A stretch of DNA of 64,000 nt from Nocardia panacis (GTDB lineage Bacteria > Actinomycetota > Actinomycetes > Mycobacteriales > Mycobacteriaceae), in the NCBI RefSeq assembly GCF_003598715.1, contig NZ_QZFU01000016.1, forward strand, positions 682,001 to 746,000. Direction: 5' to 3'. This document shows, piece after piece, positions 44,289-52,662 of this stretch. The position numbers were made by a program, and so were the translations under genes. The notes below the pieces were generated by a model. The model did no database searches. It was not told the origin of the DNA and saw only the letters and a program-made list of their open reading frames with translations. Position 1 is the stretch's first letter; each line of letters begins with the position of its first letter.

Positions 44289-45322
44289 CGCTGCGGCTGC
44301 CCGACGACACCCACCCCTCGGTGCGTCACCGCGTGCTGCGGCAGCAGGCGCGCTTCGATCTGAGCCTGAGCGAGAATCCGTTTCCGCCACTGCCTTCGGT
44401 ATTGATCGCGGTCAACAAGGCACTGGCACAGGCGAATCGATATCCCGAATTCCTGCCGCGCCGGTTGCCTCGGCTCATCGCCGGACGCGTCGGTGTGGGC
44501 GAGGACCAAGTGGTGGTCGGATCGGGGGCGACCGGGGTGGCCTTTCAGATCATGCAGGCGTTGACCGCACCCGGCGCGGGCATCGTCTACGGCGCGCCGA
44601 CCTTCGACGGGTATCCGATCATGGCCGAGATGGCCGGGTTGGCGGCCGTGCCGGTGCCACTGGACGCGTTCGGAGATCAGGATGTCCCGGCCATGGCTCG
44701 AGCCATCGATGGCCGCGCCGGGCTCGCCATCGTATGTCGACCGCACAATCCAACGGGAACCGTCTTGTCCGCCAACGAAATAGGTGCGTTCCTGGGTGCG
44801 GTGCCGTCGCACGTCCCGGTCGTACTGGATGAGGCGTATGCCGAGTTCCTCGCGCCCGCCGACCGGATCGATACACTACGACTGCTCGACCGATACCCGA
44901 ATCTGCTTGTGCTGCGCACCTTCTCCAAGGCATACGGATTGGCGGGGCTGCGCATCGGCTACTGCTTCGGCGCCCGCGAGCCGATCGAGCGAATTCGCAG
45001 GCTGCAATTGCCGTTCGGGGTGAGCGCCGCGGCCATGGCGGCGGTCGACGCCTCCTATGCCGCCGAGACCGAACTCCGCGCGCGCATCGCCCGCATCACC
45101 GCCGAACGCGAGGCGCTGCGAGACGCGCTGTGCCTGCGTGGTTTAGCGATACCGCGCAGTCACGCCAACTTCCTCTACCTGCCGGGACCGGGTGTCGCCA
45201 CCGCACTGCGGCGGGCCGGGATCACGGCCAAGGCGTATCCGGACGGCAGCGCGCGCGTCACCGTCGGCGATCCGGCCGCCGACCGGGCGGTCCTGGTCGC
45301 ACTCGAATCGCTGCCTCGCTGA
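44285..45322 (+). CDS. PLP-dependent aminotransferase, HisC-like
   Basis: A 345-aa class I/II aminotransferase. LSLSENPFPPLPSVL is the N-terminal substrate/PLP arm, VVGSGATGVAFQIMQAL the phosphate-binding helix, RPHNPTGTVL the PLP-binding Asn, VVLDEAYAEF the Asp-Tyr pair, and FSKAYGLAGLRIGY holds the Schiff-base Lys. It resembles histidinol-phosphate aminotransferases, but no his genes are nearby and it is translationally coupled to the ketosynthase-like gene. It probably aminates a ketone or aldehyde made by the preceding enzymes, or supplies an amino acid precursor. Confidence 0.88.
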   Translation: MTLRLPDDTHPSVRHRVLRQQARFDLSLSENPFPPLPSVLIAVNKALAQANRYPEFLPRRLPRLIAGRVGVGEDQVVVGSGATGVAFQIMQALTAPGAGIVYGAPTFDGYPIMAEMAGLAAVPVPLDAFGDQDVPAMARAIDGRAGLAIVCRPHNPTGTVLSANEIGAFLGAVPSHVPVVLDEAYAEFLAPADRIDTLRLLDRYPNLLVLRTFSKAYGLAGLRIGYCFGAREPIERIRRLQLPFGVSAAAMAAVDASYAAETELRARIARITAEREALRDALCLRGLAIPRSHANFLYLPGPGVATALRRAGITAKAYPDGSARVTVGDPAADRAVLVALESLPR

Positions 45323-45335
45323 ACGTGCCGGCGCC

Positions 45336-46325
45336 TCAGGCCGTTTCGGCCAGATCCGCCGCCGCGTCACGCGACCAGCGCTGCGCCAATACCGCGCAGG
45401 TCATCAGCTGGATCTGGTGGAACATCATCAGCGGCAGCACGATCAAGCCGATCGGCTGCCCCGCGAAAAGCACCGTGGCCATGGGCAATCCGGTGGCCAG
45501 ACTCTTCTTCGACCCGCAGAAGACGATAACGATCCGATCCCCGCGATCGAAACCGAGCGTGCGACCGATCAGCGCCGTCAACCCGAGCACGATCGCCAAG
45601 AGCACGGCGCAGACCGCGGCCAGGGCGACAATGCGCCACGGCGAGAGCATATGCCAGATGCCCTCCACCATTCCCGCGCTGAACGCGCTGTAGACCACCA
45701 GCAGAATCGAACCCCGATCGACCAGTTTGGTGGGTTCGGCATAGCGGCGCAGCAGACCGATCACCTTGGGCCGGATCAGCTGACCGATCAGGAACGGCAC
45801 CAGCAATTGCAGCACGATATCCACGATCGAGGAGACCTCGACATTCGCCTCGCCCGTGGTGTTCATCAGCGCGATCACCAGCAGCGGAGTCACGAAGACG
45901 CCCAGCAGATTCGAGGTGGTCGCACTCACGATCGCGCCCGGCACATTGCCTTTCGCGATGGAGGTAAATGCGATCGAGGACTGCACCGTGGACGGGACCA
46001 GACACAGGAACAGCAGACCGGTGTACAGATCATCGGTCAGCACATGGGGTTTGAGCACCGCCGCGGCCAAGCCGAGCAGCGGGAACAGCAGGAAGGTGCA
46101 GCCGAGCACCACCAGGTGCAGCCGCCAATGCGTCAGACCCGCCAGCGCCTCGCGCGGGGACAGCCGAGTGCCGTAGAGCAGGAACAGCACCGCGATGGCG
46201 ATCTTCGTCGCCCAGGCCACCACCTCCGCCCCGGTGCCTCGGGCGGGGAAGACACTCGCGACCGCGACCGTGGCAAGTATCGCGAGGATGAACCCGTCGA
46301 TGGACAGCTTGCTCAGGAATCGCAC
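45336..46325 (-). CDS. SBF/bile-acid:sodium symporter-like transporter (YfeH type)
   Basis: A 329-aa membrane protein with about nine to ten hydrophobic helices. LVPSTVQSSIAFTSIAKGNV and the later FCGSKKSLATGLPMATVLFAG are the crossed discontinuous-helix motifs of this family. It ends in a short charged tail. It converges on the biosynthetic operon with 13 bp between stops, so it is not part of it but could export or import a related compound. The substrate is unknown. Confidence 0.88.
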   Translation of the reverse strand: MRFLSKLSIDGFILAILATVAVASVFPARGTGAEVVAWATKIAIAVLFLLYGTRLSPREALAGLTHWRLHLVVLGCTFLLFPLLGLAAAVLKPHVLTDDLYTGLLFLCLVPSTVQSSIAFTSIAKGNVPGAIVSATTSNLLGVFVTPLLVIALMNTTGEANVEVSSIVDIVLQLLVPFLIGQLIRPKVIGLLRRYAEPTKLVDRGSILLVVYSAFSAGMVEGIWHMLSPWRIVALAAVCAVLLAIVLGLTALIGRTLGFDRGDRIVIVFCGSKKSLATGLPMATVLFAGQPIGLIVLPLMMFHQIQLMTCAVLAQRWSRDAAADLAETA

Positions 46326-46380
46326 GGACTCACGCTAACGGTGGCGGCCTCGCGCCGAGTGATCAACCTCGCAGCAACTA

Positions 46381-46416
46381 GGCGTACCTCCGCCTTCGCT
46401 CCGGCCATGCGCAGGT
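46381..46416 (+). repeat. Dispersed repeat, copy 2 (36 bp)
   Basis: Starts GGCGTACCTCCGCC and ends CATGCGCAGGT. It is identical over 36 bp to copy 3 and, over its first 26 bp, to copy 1 at 21640-21665 (opposite strand). It lies in the 176-bp gap between the SBF transporter and the SdpI-like gene. Confidence 0.85.
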
Positions 46417-46446
46417 CTGCGGACAGCTTCGCAGGCAGCGCCAGTT

Positions 46447-46482
46447 GGCGTACCTCCGCCTTCGCTCCGGCCATGCGCAGGT
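46447..46482 (+). repeat. Dispersed repeat, copy 3 (36 bp)
   Basis: Same 36-bp sequence as copy 2, in the same orientation with a 66-bp period. The 30 bp between the copies differ from flanking sequence and include GCTTCGCAGGCAGCG. Nothing else is seen in this intergenic gap. Confidence 0.85.
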
Positions 46483-46501
46483 TCAAGGGCGGCGGTGTTT
46501 G

Positions 46502-46903
46502 TCAGGCGCCGCACGCATCGCGCAATGAGCACGCGCCGCAGGAGCTCCCGCAACCGCCCGCGGCGGGAACGGGGGCGAGCCGGGCCGCGGCCGCAGCCGC
46601 CGCGTTCGCGCCGCTGCCGAGGGTGAACACCGCGAGCACGCCCACCACGATCGGCACCGCGAGCGCGAGCGGACCGGAGGCGACGTAGGTGACCAGACCG
46701 CCGGCGAACAGCAGTGCGCCCGCCGCGACCGAGGTGGGGGCGGCGACGCGATTGGCCAGGCGGAAGCTCTCGACGCTGGCGAGGGCGGCCTCGGTGTGCA
46801 CACCGACGAAGCGGTTGCGCGGCAGCCGACCCGTCAGCCCGAGCAACCCGGTGGCGATGGCCACCGCAGCCAGTACGAACAGGACTAGAGCGACGACGAA
46901 CAC
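46502..46903 (-). CDS. SdpI-family-like small membrane protein with Cys-rich tail
   Basis: A 133-aa protein. Three hydrophobic helices (about residues 3-22, 55-78, 80-97) surround GLTGRLPRNRFVGVHTEAAL and ESFRLANRVAAP, the signature of the SdpI/DUF1648-like C-terminal domain. The C-terminus is unusual: GGCGSSCGACSLRDACGA holds four Cys in 16 residues, a pattern suited to metal or iron-sulphur binding. It is divergent from leuS across the palindrome array at 46942-47051, which may control either gene. Confidence 0.75.
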   Translation of the reverse strand: MFVVALVLFVLAAVAIATGLLGLTGRLPRNRFVGVHTEAALASVESFRLANRVAAPTSVAAGALLFAGGLVTYVASGPLALAVPIVVGVLAVFTLGSGANAAAAAAARLAPVPAAGGCGSSCGACSLRDACGA

Positions 46904-46941
46904 CGAATCAGGCTAACGCACCGACTCCACCGCGCCGCCGT

Positions 46942-47051
46942 GGTGTGGCACACCCTTATCAAGCGCGGTGTGGCACACCCTTTCAAGCGCGGTGTGGCAC
47001 ACCCTTTCAGGTCCGGTGTGGCACACCTTTCAAACACGGCGTGACACAGGC
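46942..47051. repeat. Array of four 13-bp palindromes, 23-25 bp period
   Basis: GGTGTGGCACACC, a perfect dyad around a central G, occurs at 46942, 46967, 46991 and 47015, each followed by a related CTTTCAAGCGC-type spacer. A degenerate fifth unit (GGCGTGACACAGG) starts at 47038. The array fills the divergent promoter region between the SdpI-like gene and leuS, ending about 90 bp before the leuS start. It looks like a cluster of operator sites. Confidence 0.85.
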
Positions 47052-47142
47052 GGGCGCGGCCCTTGGTAAATCCGGTTGGGGGCACGTTCTACCCTGATAG
47101 GCGAAGTTTGTCGAGGATCGGCGCGAACAAGAAGGCAGGACC

Positions 47143-49986
47143 GTGCAGGACACCCGTGCAACCGAGAGCGATGTACCCGAGCACCGGTACAGCGCGGAGC
47201 TTGCCGGCCGCATCGAGCGCCGGTGGCAGCGGACGTGGAACGAGCGCGGGACCTTCCACGCGCCCAATCCGGTAGGTCCGCTCGCGGGTCCCACCCCGGC
47301 CGACAAACTCTTCGTGCAGGACATGTTCCCGTATCCCTCGGGCGCGGGTCTGCATGTCGGTCACCCGCTCGGCTATATCGCCACCGATGTATTCGCGCGC
47401 TTTCACCGCATGCACGGCCGCAATGTGCTGCACGCGCTGGGTTACGACGCGTTCGGCCTGCCCGCCGAGCAGTACGCGGTGCAGACGGGCACGCATCCCC
47501 GGATCACGACCGAAGCGAATATGGCCACCATGCAGCGCCAGTTGGATCGGCTCGGCCTGGGCCACGACAGACGTCGCTCATTCGCGACCACCGATCCCGA
47601 GTACTACCGCTGGACGCAGTGGATCTTCCTGCGCATCTACAACGCCTGGTACGACGAGGACCTGCGCCGCGCCCGCCCGATCGCGGAACTGGCCGCCGAA
47701 TTCGCCTCCGGCGTGCGCCACACCCCCGACGGCCGCGCCTGGGCGGCGCTGAGCCGGGCCGAGCGCGACGCGGTGCTCGATTCCCATCGCCTGGTCTATC
47801 AGACAGATTCGATGGTCAACTGGTGTCCCGGTCTGGGCACGGTGCTGTCCAACGAGGAGGTCACCGCCGAGGGCCGCAGCGAGCGCGGCAACTTCCCGGT
47901 CTTCCGGAAGCGGTTGTGGCAGTGGATGATGCGCATCACCGCCTACGCGGACCGCCTGGTCGACGATCTGGACCATCTGGACTGGCCCGAGAACGTGAAG
48001 TCCATGCAGCGCAACTGGATCGGGCGTTCGCGCGGCGCGCAGGTGCGTTTCGATTCTCCTGCGGGCGCCATCGAGGTGTTCACCACTCGACCCGACACCC
48101 TCTACGGCGCGACCTACGTGGTGCTGGCGCCGGAACACGACCTGGTCGACGGGTTGGCCGCCGCGCAGTGGCCTGTGGGCACTGATCCGCGCTGGATCGG
48201 CGCGTCCGCGAATCCGGTGGAAGCCGTTGCGGCCTACCGCAAGTCGATCGCGGCCAAATCCGATCTGGAACGCCAGGAGAGCAAGGAGAAGACGGGCGTC
48301 TTCCTCGGCGCGTACGCCACCAACCCGGCCGATGGCGCGGCCGTGCCGATCTTCATCGCCGACTACGTGCTCAGCGGCTACGGCACCGGCGCGATCATGG
48401 CGGTGCCCGGTCACGACCACCGCGACCACGAATTCGCGGGTGCTTTCGGGCTGCCCATCGTCGAGGTCGTCGCGGGCGGCGATATCACCGCGGGCGCGCA
48501 CAGCGGCGGCGGCGAGATCGTGAATTCGGGCTTCCTGAACGGTCTTTCGATCGAACAGGCCAAGGCGGCCATGATCGCGAAACTGGAGGCCGACGGCCAC
48601 GGGCGCGGCACCATCCAGTACAAGCTGCGCGACTGGCTCTTCGCCCGCCAGCGCTACTGGGGCGAACCGTTCCCCATCGTCTACGACGAGCACGGCGCAC
48701 CGCACGCGCTGCCGGAATCCATGCTGCCCGTACGGCTTCCGGAACTCGACGATTTCGCGCCGGTCACCTTCGACCCGGACGACGCCGGATCCGAACCGTC
48801 CCCGCCGCTGGCCAAGGCCACCGACTGGGTCCATGTGGAGCTGGATCTGGGCGAGGGACCCAAGCGCTACCGCCGCGACACCAATGTCATGCCCAACTGG
48901 GCGGGCAGTTCCTGGTATCAACTGCGCTACGCCGATCCCACCAATGCCGAGCAGTTCTGCGCCAAGGAGAACGAGCAGTACTGGCTCGGCCCGCGCACCG
49001 GCGAGCACGGCCCGCAGGATCCGGGTGGCGTCGACCTGTACGTCGGCGGCGTCGAACACGCGGTGCTGCACCTGCTGTACTCGCGCTTCTGGCAGAAGGT
49101 GCTGTTCGACCTGGGCGATGTCTCCGGCAGCGAGCCCTACCGTCGACTGTTCAACCAGGGCTACATCCAGGCGTTCGCCTACACCGATGAGCGCGGCGCC
49201 TACATTCCCGCCGCCGAGGTCGTCGAGCGTGGTGGCAAATTCTTCTGGACCGATGCCGAGGGCGTCGAGGCCGAGGTGTTCCAGGAGTACGGCAAGATCG
49301 GCAAATCACTGAAGAACGCCATCTCCCCCGATGAGATGTGCGACCTGTACGGCGCCGATACTTTCCGCTTCTACGAGATGGCGATGGGTCCGCTGGACAC
49401 CTCCCGGCCCTGGGCCACGAAGGATGTCGTCGGCGCGCACCGCTTCCTGCAGCGGCTGTGGCGGCTGGTGGTGGACGAGGAATCCGGCGCGGTCCGGGTC
49501 ACCGACGCCGCACCCACCGACGAGACGCTGCGCCTGCTGCACCGCACCATCGCGGGCGTGGACGAGGATTTCGCCGCGATGCGCGACAATACGGCGGGCG
49601 CGAAACTCATCGAGCTGACCAACCACCTCACCAAGAACTATCCGGCCGGCGCGCCGCGCGCGGTGGTCGAGCCCGCGGTGCTCATGCTGGCTCCGCTGGC
49701 CCCGCATATCGCCGAGGAACTGTGGGAGCGCCTGGGCCACAACGCATCCCTGGCGCACGGCCCGTTCCCCGTCGCCGATCCCGCACTGCTGGTCGAGGAT
49801 TCGGTCGAATACCCGATCCAGGTGAATGGCAAGGTGCGCAGTCGGATTCAGGTGCCCGCCGACGCGGACGCCTCCGCCATCGAGGCCGCGGCCCTGGCCG
49901 ATGAGCGCATCGCCGAACTGCTCGGCGGGGCCGCACCGCGCAAGCTCATCGTGGTTCCCGGCAGACTCGTCAACATCGTCGCGTGA
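47143..49986 (+). CDS. leuS: Leucyl-tRNA synthetase
   Basis: Charges tRNA-Leu with leucine. The 947-aa protein has the class I HIGH motif as HVGH in [16 protein letters not shown] (about residue 70), the CP1 editing domain (about 240-430, with the Thr-rich [14 protein letters not shown] and [18 protein letters not shown]), the KMSKS equivalent GKIGKSLKN (about 725), the anticodon-binding helices, and the C-terminal domain ending [12 protein letters not shown] at 47143 follows AAGGCAGGA. In M. tuberculosis leuS (Rv0041) also lies close to the YqgE/AlgH gene. A cluster of palindromes lies upstream. A bidirectional hairpin follows. Confidence 0.98.
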   Translation: MQDTRATESDVPEHRYSAELAGRIERRWQRTWNERGTFHAPNPVGPLAGPTPADKLFVQDMFPYPSGAGLHVGHPLGYIATDVFARFHRMHGRNVLHALGYDAFGLPAEQYAVQTGTHPRITTEANMATMQRQLDRLGLGHDRRRSFATTDPEYYRWTQWIFLRIYNAWYDEDLRRARPIAELAAEFASGVRHTPDGRAWAALSRAERDAVLDSHRLVYQTDSMVNWCPGLGTVLSNEEVTAEGRSERGNFPVFRKRLWQWMMRITAYADRLVDDLDHLDWPENVKSMQRNWIGRSRGAQVRFDSPAGAIEVFTTRPDTLYGATYVVLAPEHDLVDGLAAAQWPVGTDPRWIGASANPVEAVAAYRKSIAAKSDLERQESKEKTGVFLGAYATNPADGAAVPIFIADYVLSGYGTGAIMAVPGHDHRDHEFAGAFGLPIVEVVAGGDITAGAHSGGGEIVNSGFLNGLSIEQAKAAMIAKLEADGHGRGTIQYKLRDWLFARQRYWGEPFPIVYDEHGAPHALPESMLPVRLPELDDFAPVTFDPDDAGSEPSPPLAKATDWVHVELDLGEGPKRYRRDTNVMPNWAGSSWYQLRYADPTNAEQFCAKENEQYWLGPRTGEHGPQDPGGVDLYVGGVEHAVLHLLYSRFWQKVLFDLGDVSGSEPYRRLFNQGYIQAFAYTDERGAYIPAAEVVERGGKFFWTDAEGVEAEVFQEYGKIGKSLKNAISPDEMCDLYGADTFRFYEMAMGPLDTSRPWATKDVVGAHRFLQRLWRLVVDEESGAVRVTDAAPTDETLRLLHRTIAGVDEDFAAMRDNTAGAKLIELTNHLTKNYPAGAPRAVVEPAVLMLAPLAPHIAEELWERLGHNASLAHGPFPVADPALLVEDSVEYPIQVNGKVRSRIQVPADADASAIEAAALADERIAELLGGAAPRKLIVVPGRLVNIVA

Positions 49987-49994
49987 AAGACGGT

Positions 49995-50017
49995 GGCGGC
50001 GAAGGAATTTCGCCGCC
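49995..50017. terminator. Bidirectional hairpin between leuS and the deacetylase gene
   Basis: A perfect 9-bp stem, GGCGGCGAA (49995-50003) with TTCGCCGCC (50009-50017), and loop GGAAT, in the 37-bp gap between the convergent stop codons. It can serve both genes. Confidence 0.75.
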
Positions 50018-50023
50018 TCCGCC

Positions 50024-50818
50024 TCAGCGCGGGGGAGCCAGCACGTCGTTGAGCGTCACCATGGACAGCTTGCGCTCGGTGATGATGTCCACCAGTTGCG
50101 GATAGCAGTGGGTGACTGCCGGGGCGTTGGCATGTCCGATGACGATGGTCTGCGGATTGAAATACTTACGGGCACACTCGATCAGGTACTCCTCGGTGAT
50201 CACCCCGGAATCCGAGAGCGATCCGTACCACATGGTGGGCACCGTGTAGCCGAGGTCGGCGGCCACCTTGTCGACGGTGGCATTGTGTCGACCGTAGGGC
50301 GGGCGGAAATACGGTGTGCCGTCGGTGCCGAAATTGTCGCGCAGGAAATTCTTGGACCGCTCGAGCTGGGACTTGATCCCCGCGGTCGAGAGTTTGGTCA
50401 GGTCGGCGTGATCCCAGGTGTGGTTGCCGAGTTGGATCTGACCCGAATCCACCAGCGGCCGCAGCGCGTTGCGATGGATGGTCCAGGAATCGTAGTAGGC
50501 GGTGACGAAGAAGGTGAAGCGCGCGCCCGTATCCTTGGCGAACCGGATGTACGCGCCCACCACCTCGGGACTCGCACCATCGTCCACCGTGAGCGCCATG
50601 CAGGCGCCATTGCCGGGTAGCGCCGTGATGGTCGCCGCCGGGATCGGAGTCTTCGGCCCGCCCGGCGGCGGGGGTAGCAGCGGCGGGGGCGGGGCAGGCG
50701 GGAGCAAATTGCCCGCCGAACCACTGCCGATCGGTTCGCCCTCGGCGACCGACGTGCACCCCGTGAGCGCCACCGCGGCACCCGCGGCCAGCAGCGACAA
50801 AATCCGGCGTCTATCCAC
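50024..50818 (-). CDS. Polysaccharide deacetylase family lipoprotein (NodB domain)
   Basis: A 264-aa exported enzyme. The N-terminus has twin arginines and a lipobox (RRRILSLLAAGAAVALTGC), so it may be a lipoprotein, possibly Tat-exported. A Pro-rich linker follows (about 38-58), then the NodB domain: LTVDDGASPEV with the catalytic and metal-binding Asps, GNHTWDHADL with the HxxxH metal ligands, and YFRPPYGRHN. It should remove N-acetyl groups from peptidoglycan or another glycan. It is a tandem duplicate of the next gene (46 bp upstream). Confidence 0.9.
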   Translation of the reverse strand: MDRRRILSLLAAGAAVALTGCTSVAEGEPIGSGSAGNLLPPAPPPPLLPPPPGGPKTPIPAATITALPGNGACMALTVDDGASPEVVGAYIRFAKDTGARFTFFVTAYYDSWTIHRNALRPLVDSGQIQLGNHTWDHADLTKLSTAGIKSQLERSKNFLRDNFGTDGTPYFRPPYGRHNATVDKVAADLGYTVPTMWYGSLSDSGVITEEYLIECARKYFNPQTIVIGHANAPAVTHCYPQLVDIITERKLSMVTLNDVLAPPR

Positions 50819-50864
50819 TCGTAAAACCTGACCTAGCTCGACCTGCGTTGTGGCATCGGGATTC

Positions 50865-51671
50865 TCACCCCGGAGGTATTAAGACATCATTAAGGGTGAC
50901 CAACCGCAGGTCCCGCTCGCGCAGAATCTGCCCGTACTCGCCGAATACGCGGGTCACCGAGAGCTGATTGGCGTGCCCAAGGACAATCGCGCCCTGGTTG
51001 AACGATTTACGCGCCATCTGCGCCACCACCTGCTCGGTGACGATCACGCCATCACCGATCACACCGCTCCACAGGGTCGGCACCGTGTAGCCGAGATCCG
51101 CGGCGACCCGGTCGACCGTCGCGTTGTGGCGGCCGTACGGGGGGCGGAAATAGGGCGTGCCATCCGTGCCGAAGTTGTCCCACAGCCAATCCTTCGCCCT
51201 CCGCAACTGCGACGCGACAGCGTCGGCCGACAGTTTCGTCAGATCCGGGTGATCCCAACTGTGATTGCCGACCTGCACCTGCCCCGAATCCACCAGCGGC
51301 CGCAACGCGTCCCGATGGATCCGCCACGACTCGTAGTACGCGGTCACGAAGAACGTCAGCCGCGCCCCCGTGTCCCGCGCGAACCGCAGATAAGCGCCAA
51401 GCACTTCCGGATTCGCCCCGTCATCGATGGTCAATGCCATCGCATTCCCCGGAATCGGCAGCGAACTCAACACCCCCGGACCGATGGGCACCCGCCCATC
51501 CGGCGGCGCGCCCCCCGGAGTCCCACCACCCGACCCCGTGAATATCGGATCCCCCCAAGCAACGCCACCACCAGCCAAAACCCCGGCTGCTCCCGCTGCG
51601 ACAACCCCGAACAAACGCCGTCTATCCAACCCAAACCGGCCTAACTCGACATGACCGAGATCACGCCGCAC
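50865..51671 (-). CDS. Polysaccharide deacetylase family protein (NodB domain), paralogue
   Basis: A 268-aa exported enzyme closely similar to the downstream copy across the whole NodB domain: LTIDDGANPEV, GNHSWDHPDL, YFRPPYGRHN. The leader LDRRRLFGVVAAGAAGVLAG is a Tat-like signal without a lipobox Cys, so unlike its neighbour it should be released or cleaved. About 15 residues precede the twin arginines; the ATG at 51671 may be upstream of the true start. Tandem duplication with different membrane anchoring suggests one surface-bound and one free deacetylase. Confidence 0.9.
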   Translation of the reverse strand: MRRDLGHVELGRFGLDRRRLFGVVAAGAAGVLAGGGVAWGDPIFTGSGGGTPGGAPPDGRVPIGPGVLSSLPIPGNAMALTIDDGANPEVLGAYLRFARDTGARLTFFVTAYYESWRIHRDALRPLVDSGQVQVGNHSWDHPDLTKLSADAVASQLRRAKDWLWDNFGTDGTPYFRPPYGRHNATVDRVAADLGYTVPTLWSGVIGDGVIVTEQVVAQMARKSFNQGAIVLGHANQLSVTRVFGEYGQILRERDLRLVTLNDVLIPPG

Positions 51672-51816
51672 TGATGCGATACATCATCCGCACCCTACCC
51701 ACCGCAGGTGACGAAGTCCCGAATTACTTCCAACGGCGAGCACAACTCCGCCCGCCGGGTACATCGCCGGACCCTCGACCACCGTCCGCCCGCCGCATCC
51801 AGTTCACAGCCAGAGG

Positions 51817-52500
51817 TCAGCGGGGGCGGAGGGTTATTTCGGTGGGGTGGGCGTCGGGGGGTGTGGTCAGGGCCTGGTGGATGGCTCGGGCGACGGTTTC
51901 GGGCTGAAGGTATTTGGTGGGGTCGTAGGGGCGGGATTCGTGGGCGTGGACGGCGCGCTGCATGTCGGTGGCGGTGCGGCCGGGGTAGATGGAGGTGACG
52001 CGGAGGGTGGGTTCTTCTTGGCGGAGGGCGTCGGCGAAGGCGCGCAGGCCGAATTTGCTGGCGGCGTAGGAGGCCCAGCCGGGGTTGGCACGTTGGCCCG
52101 CGCCTGAATTGACCAGGACCACATGGCCGTTCGCGGTGCGGAGAGCGGGGAGGAGGAGGCGGGTCAGTTCGGCGACGGCGATCAGGTTGGCCTCCAGGGT
52201 TTTTCGCCACTGGTCGACGGTGGAGTCGGCGATGGTGTCCAGATCGGCGACGCCCGCGTTGTGGATGAGAACGTCGAGGCGTTCGATGCCCGCGGTGGCG
52301 GCGGCCACGGCCGAGTAGTCGGTGAGTTCAACGGGCCAGCCTGTGGCAGTGGGTAATTCGGCGAGGACGGGTGCGAGGGCGGCGGGGGTGCGCGCGCCGA
52401 GCAGCAATTCGTAGTCGGGGTGGAGGGTGCGGGCTATCGCGGCGCCGAGGCCGCGGCTCGCCCCCGTGATGAGGGCGCGTGGTTTCGAGGTCGCGGTCAT
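51817..52500 (-). CDS. Short-chain dehydrogenase/reductase
   Basis: A 227-aa SDR. The cofactor motif is TGASRGLGAAIA, LIHNAGVAD is the NAG motif, VLVNSGAG holds the catalytic Ser, and YAASKFG the Tyr-x3-Lys. ATG at 52500 starts the fold; 15 further upstream codons are not conserved. The enzyme is intact, unlike the SDR remnant at 7385. The substrate is unknown. It is divergent from the glucosylglycerate hydrolase gene. Confidence 0.9.
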   Translation of the reverse strand: MTATSKPRALITGASRGLGAAIARTLHPDYELLLGARTPAALAPVLAELPTATGWPVELTDYSAVAAATAGIERLDVLIHNAGVADLDTIADSTVDQWRKTLEANLIAVAELTRLLLPALRTANGHVVLVNSGAGQRANPGWASYAASKFGLRAFADALRQEEPTLRVTSIYPGRTATDMQRAVHAHESRPYDPTKYLQPETVARAIHQALTTPPDAHPTEITLRPR

Positions 52501-52662
52501 AGGGTCACCGTATCCCTCACGCGGTAAGGCACGCCTGATGGGCACGTAGCGTCGCCGACGCCCGCGACGATTAACGCCTACATGACGGGGTATGTGCAGG
52601 GGATTGGTTCGGCGACTGTGGGGGCGCGAGCGTACCTACCGGTGACATCGCAGAATAGGGGG

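Noticed and set aside
44285..45322. Naming the aminotransferase hisC
   Set aside because: The fold is HisC-like, but it is coupled to a ketosynthase-like gene and no histidine genes are near, so the substrate is not assured.
46942..47051. CRISPR array
   Set aside because: The units are contiguous with near-identical 10-12-bp spacers, far too short and too similar for CRISPR spacers, and there are no cas genes.
46942..47142. T-box riboswitch before leuS
   Set aside because: No T-box consensus stretch or specifier stem was seen; the repeats are DNA-type palindromes and end well before the start codon.
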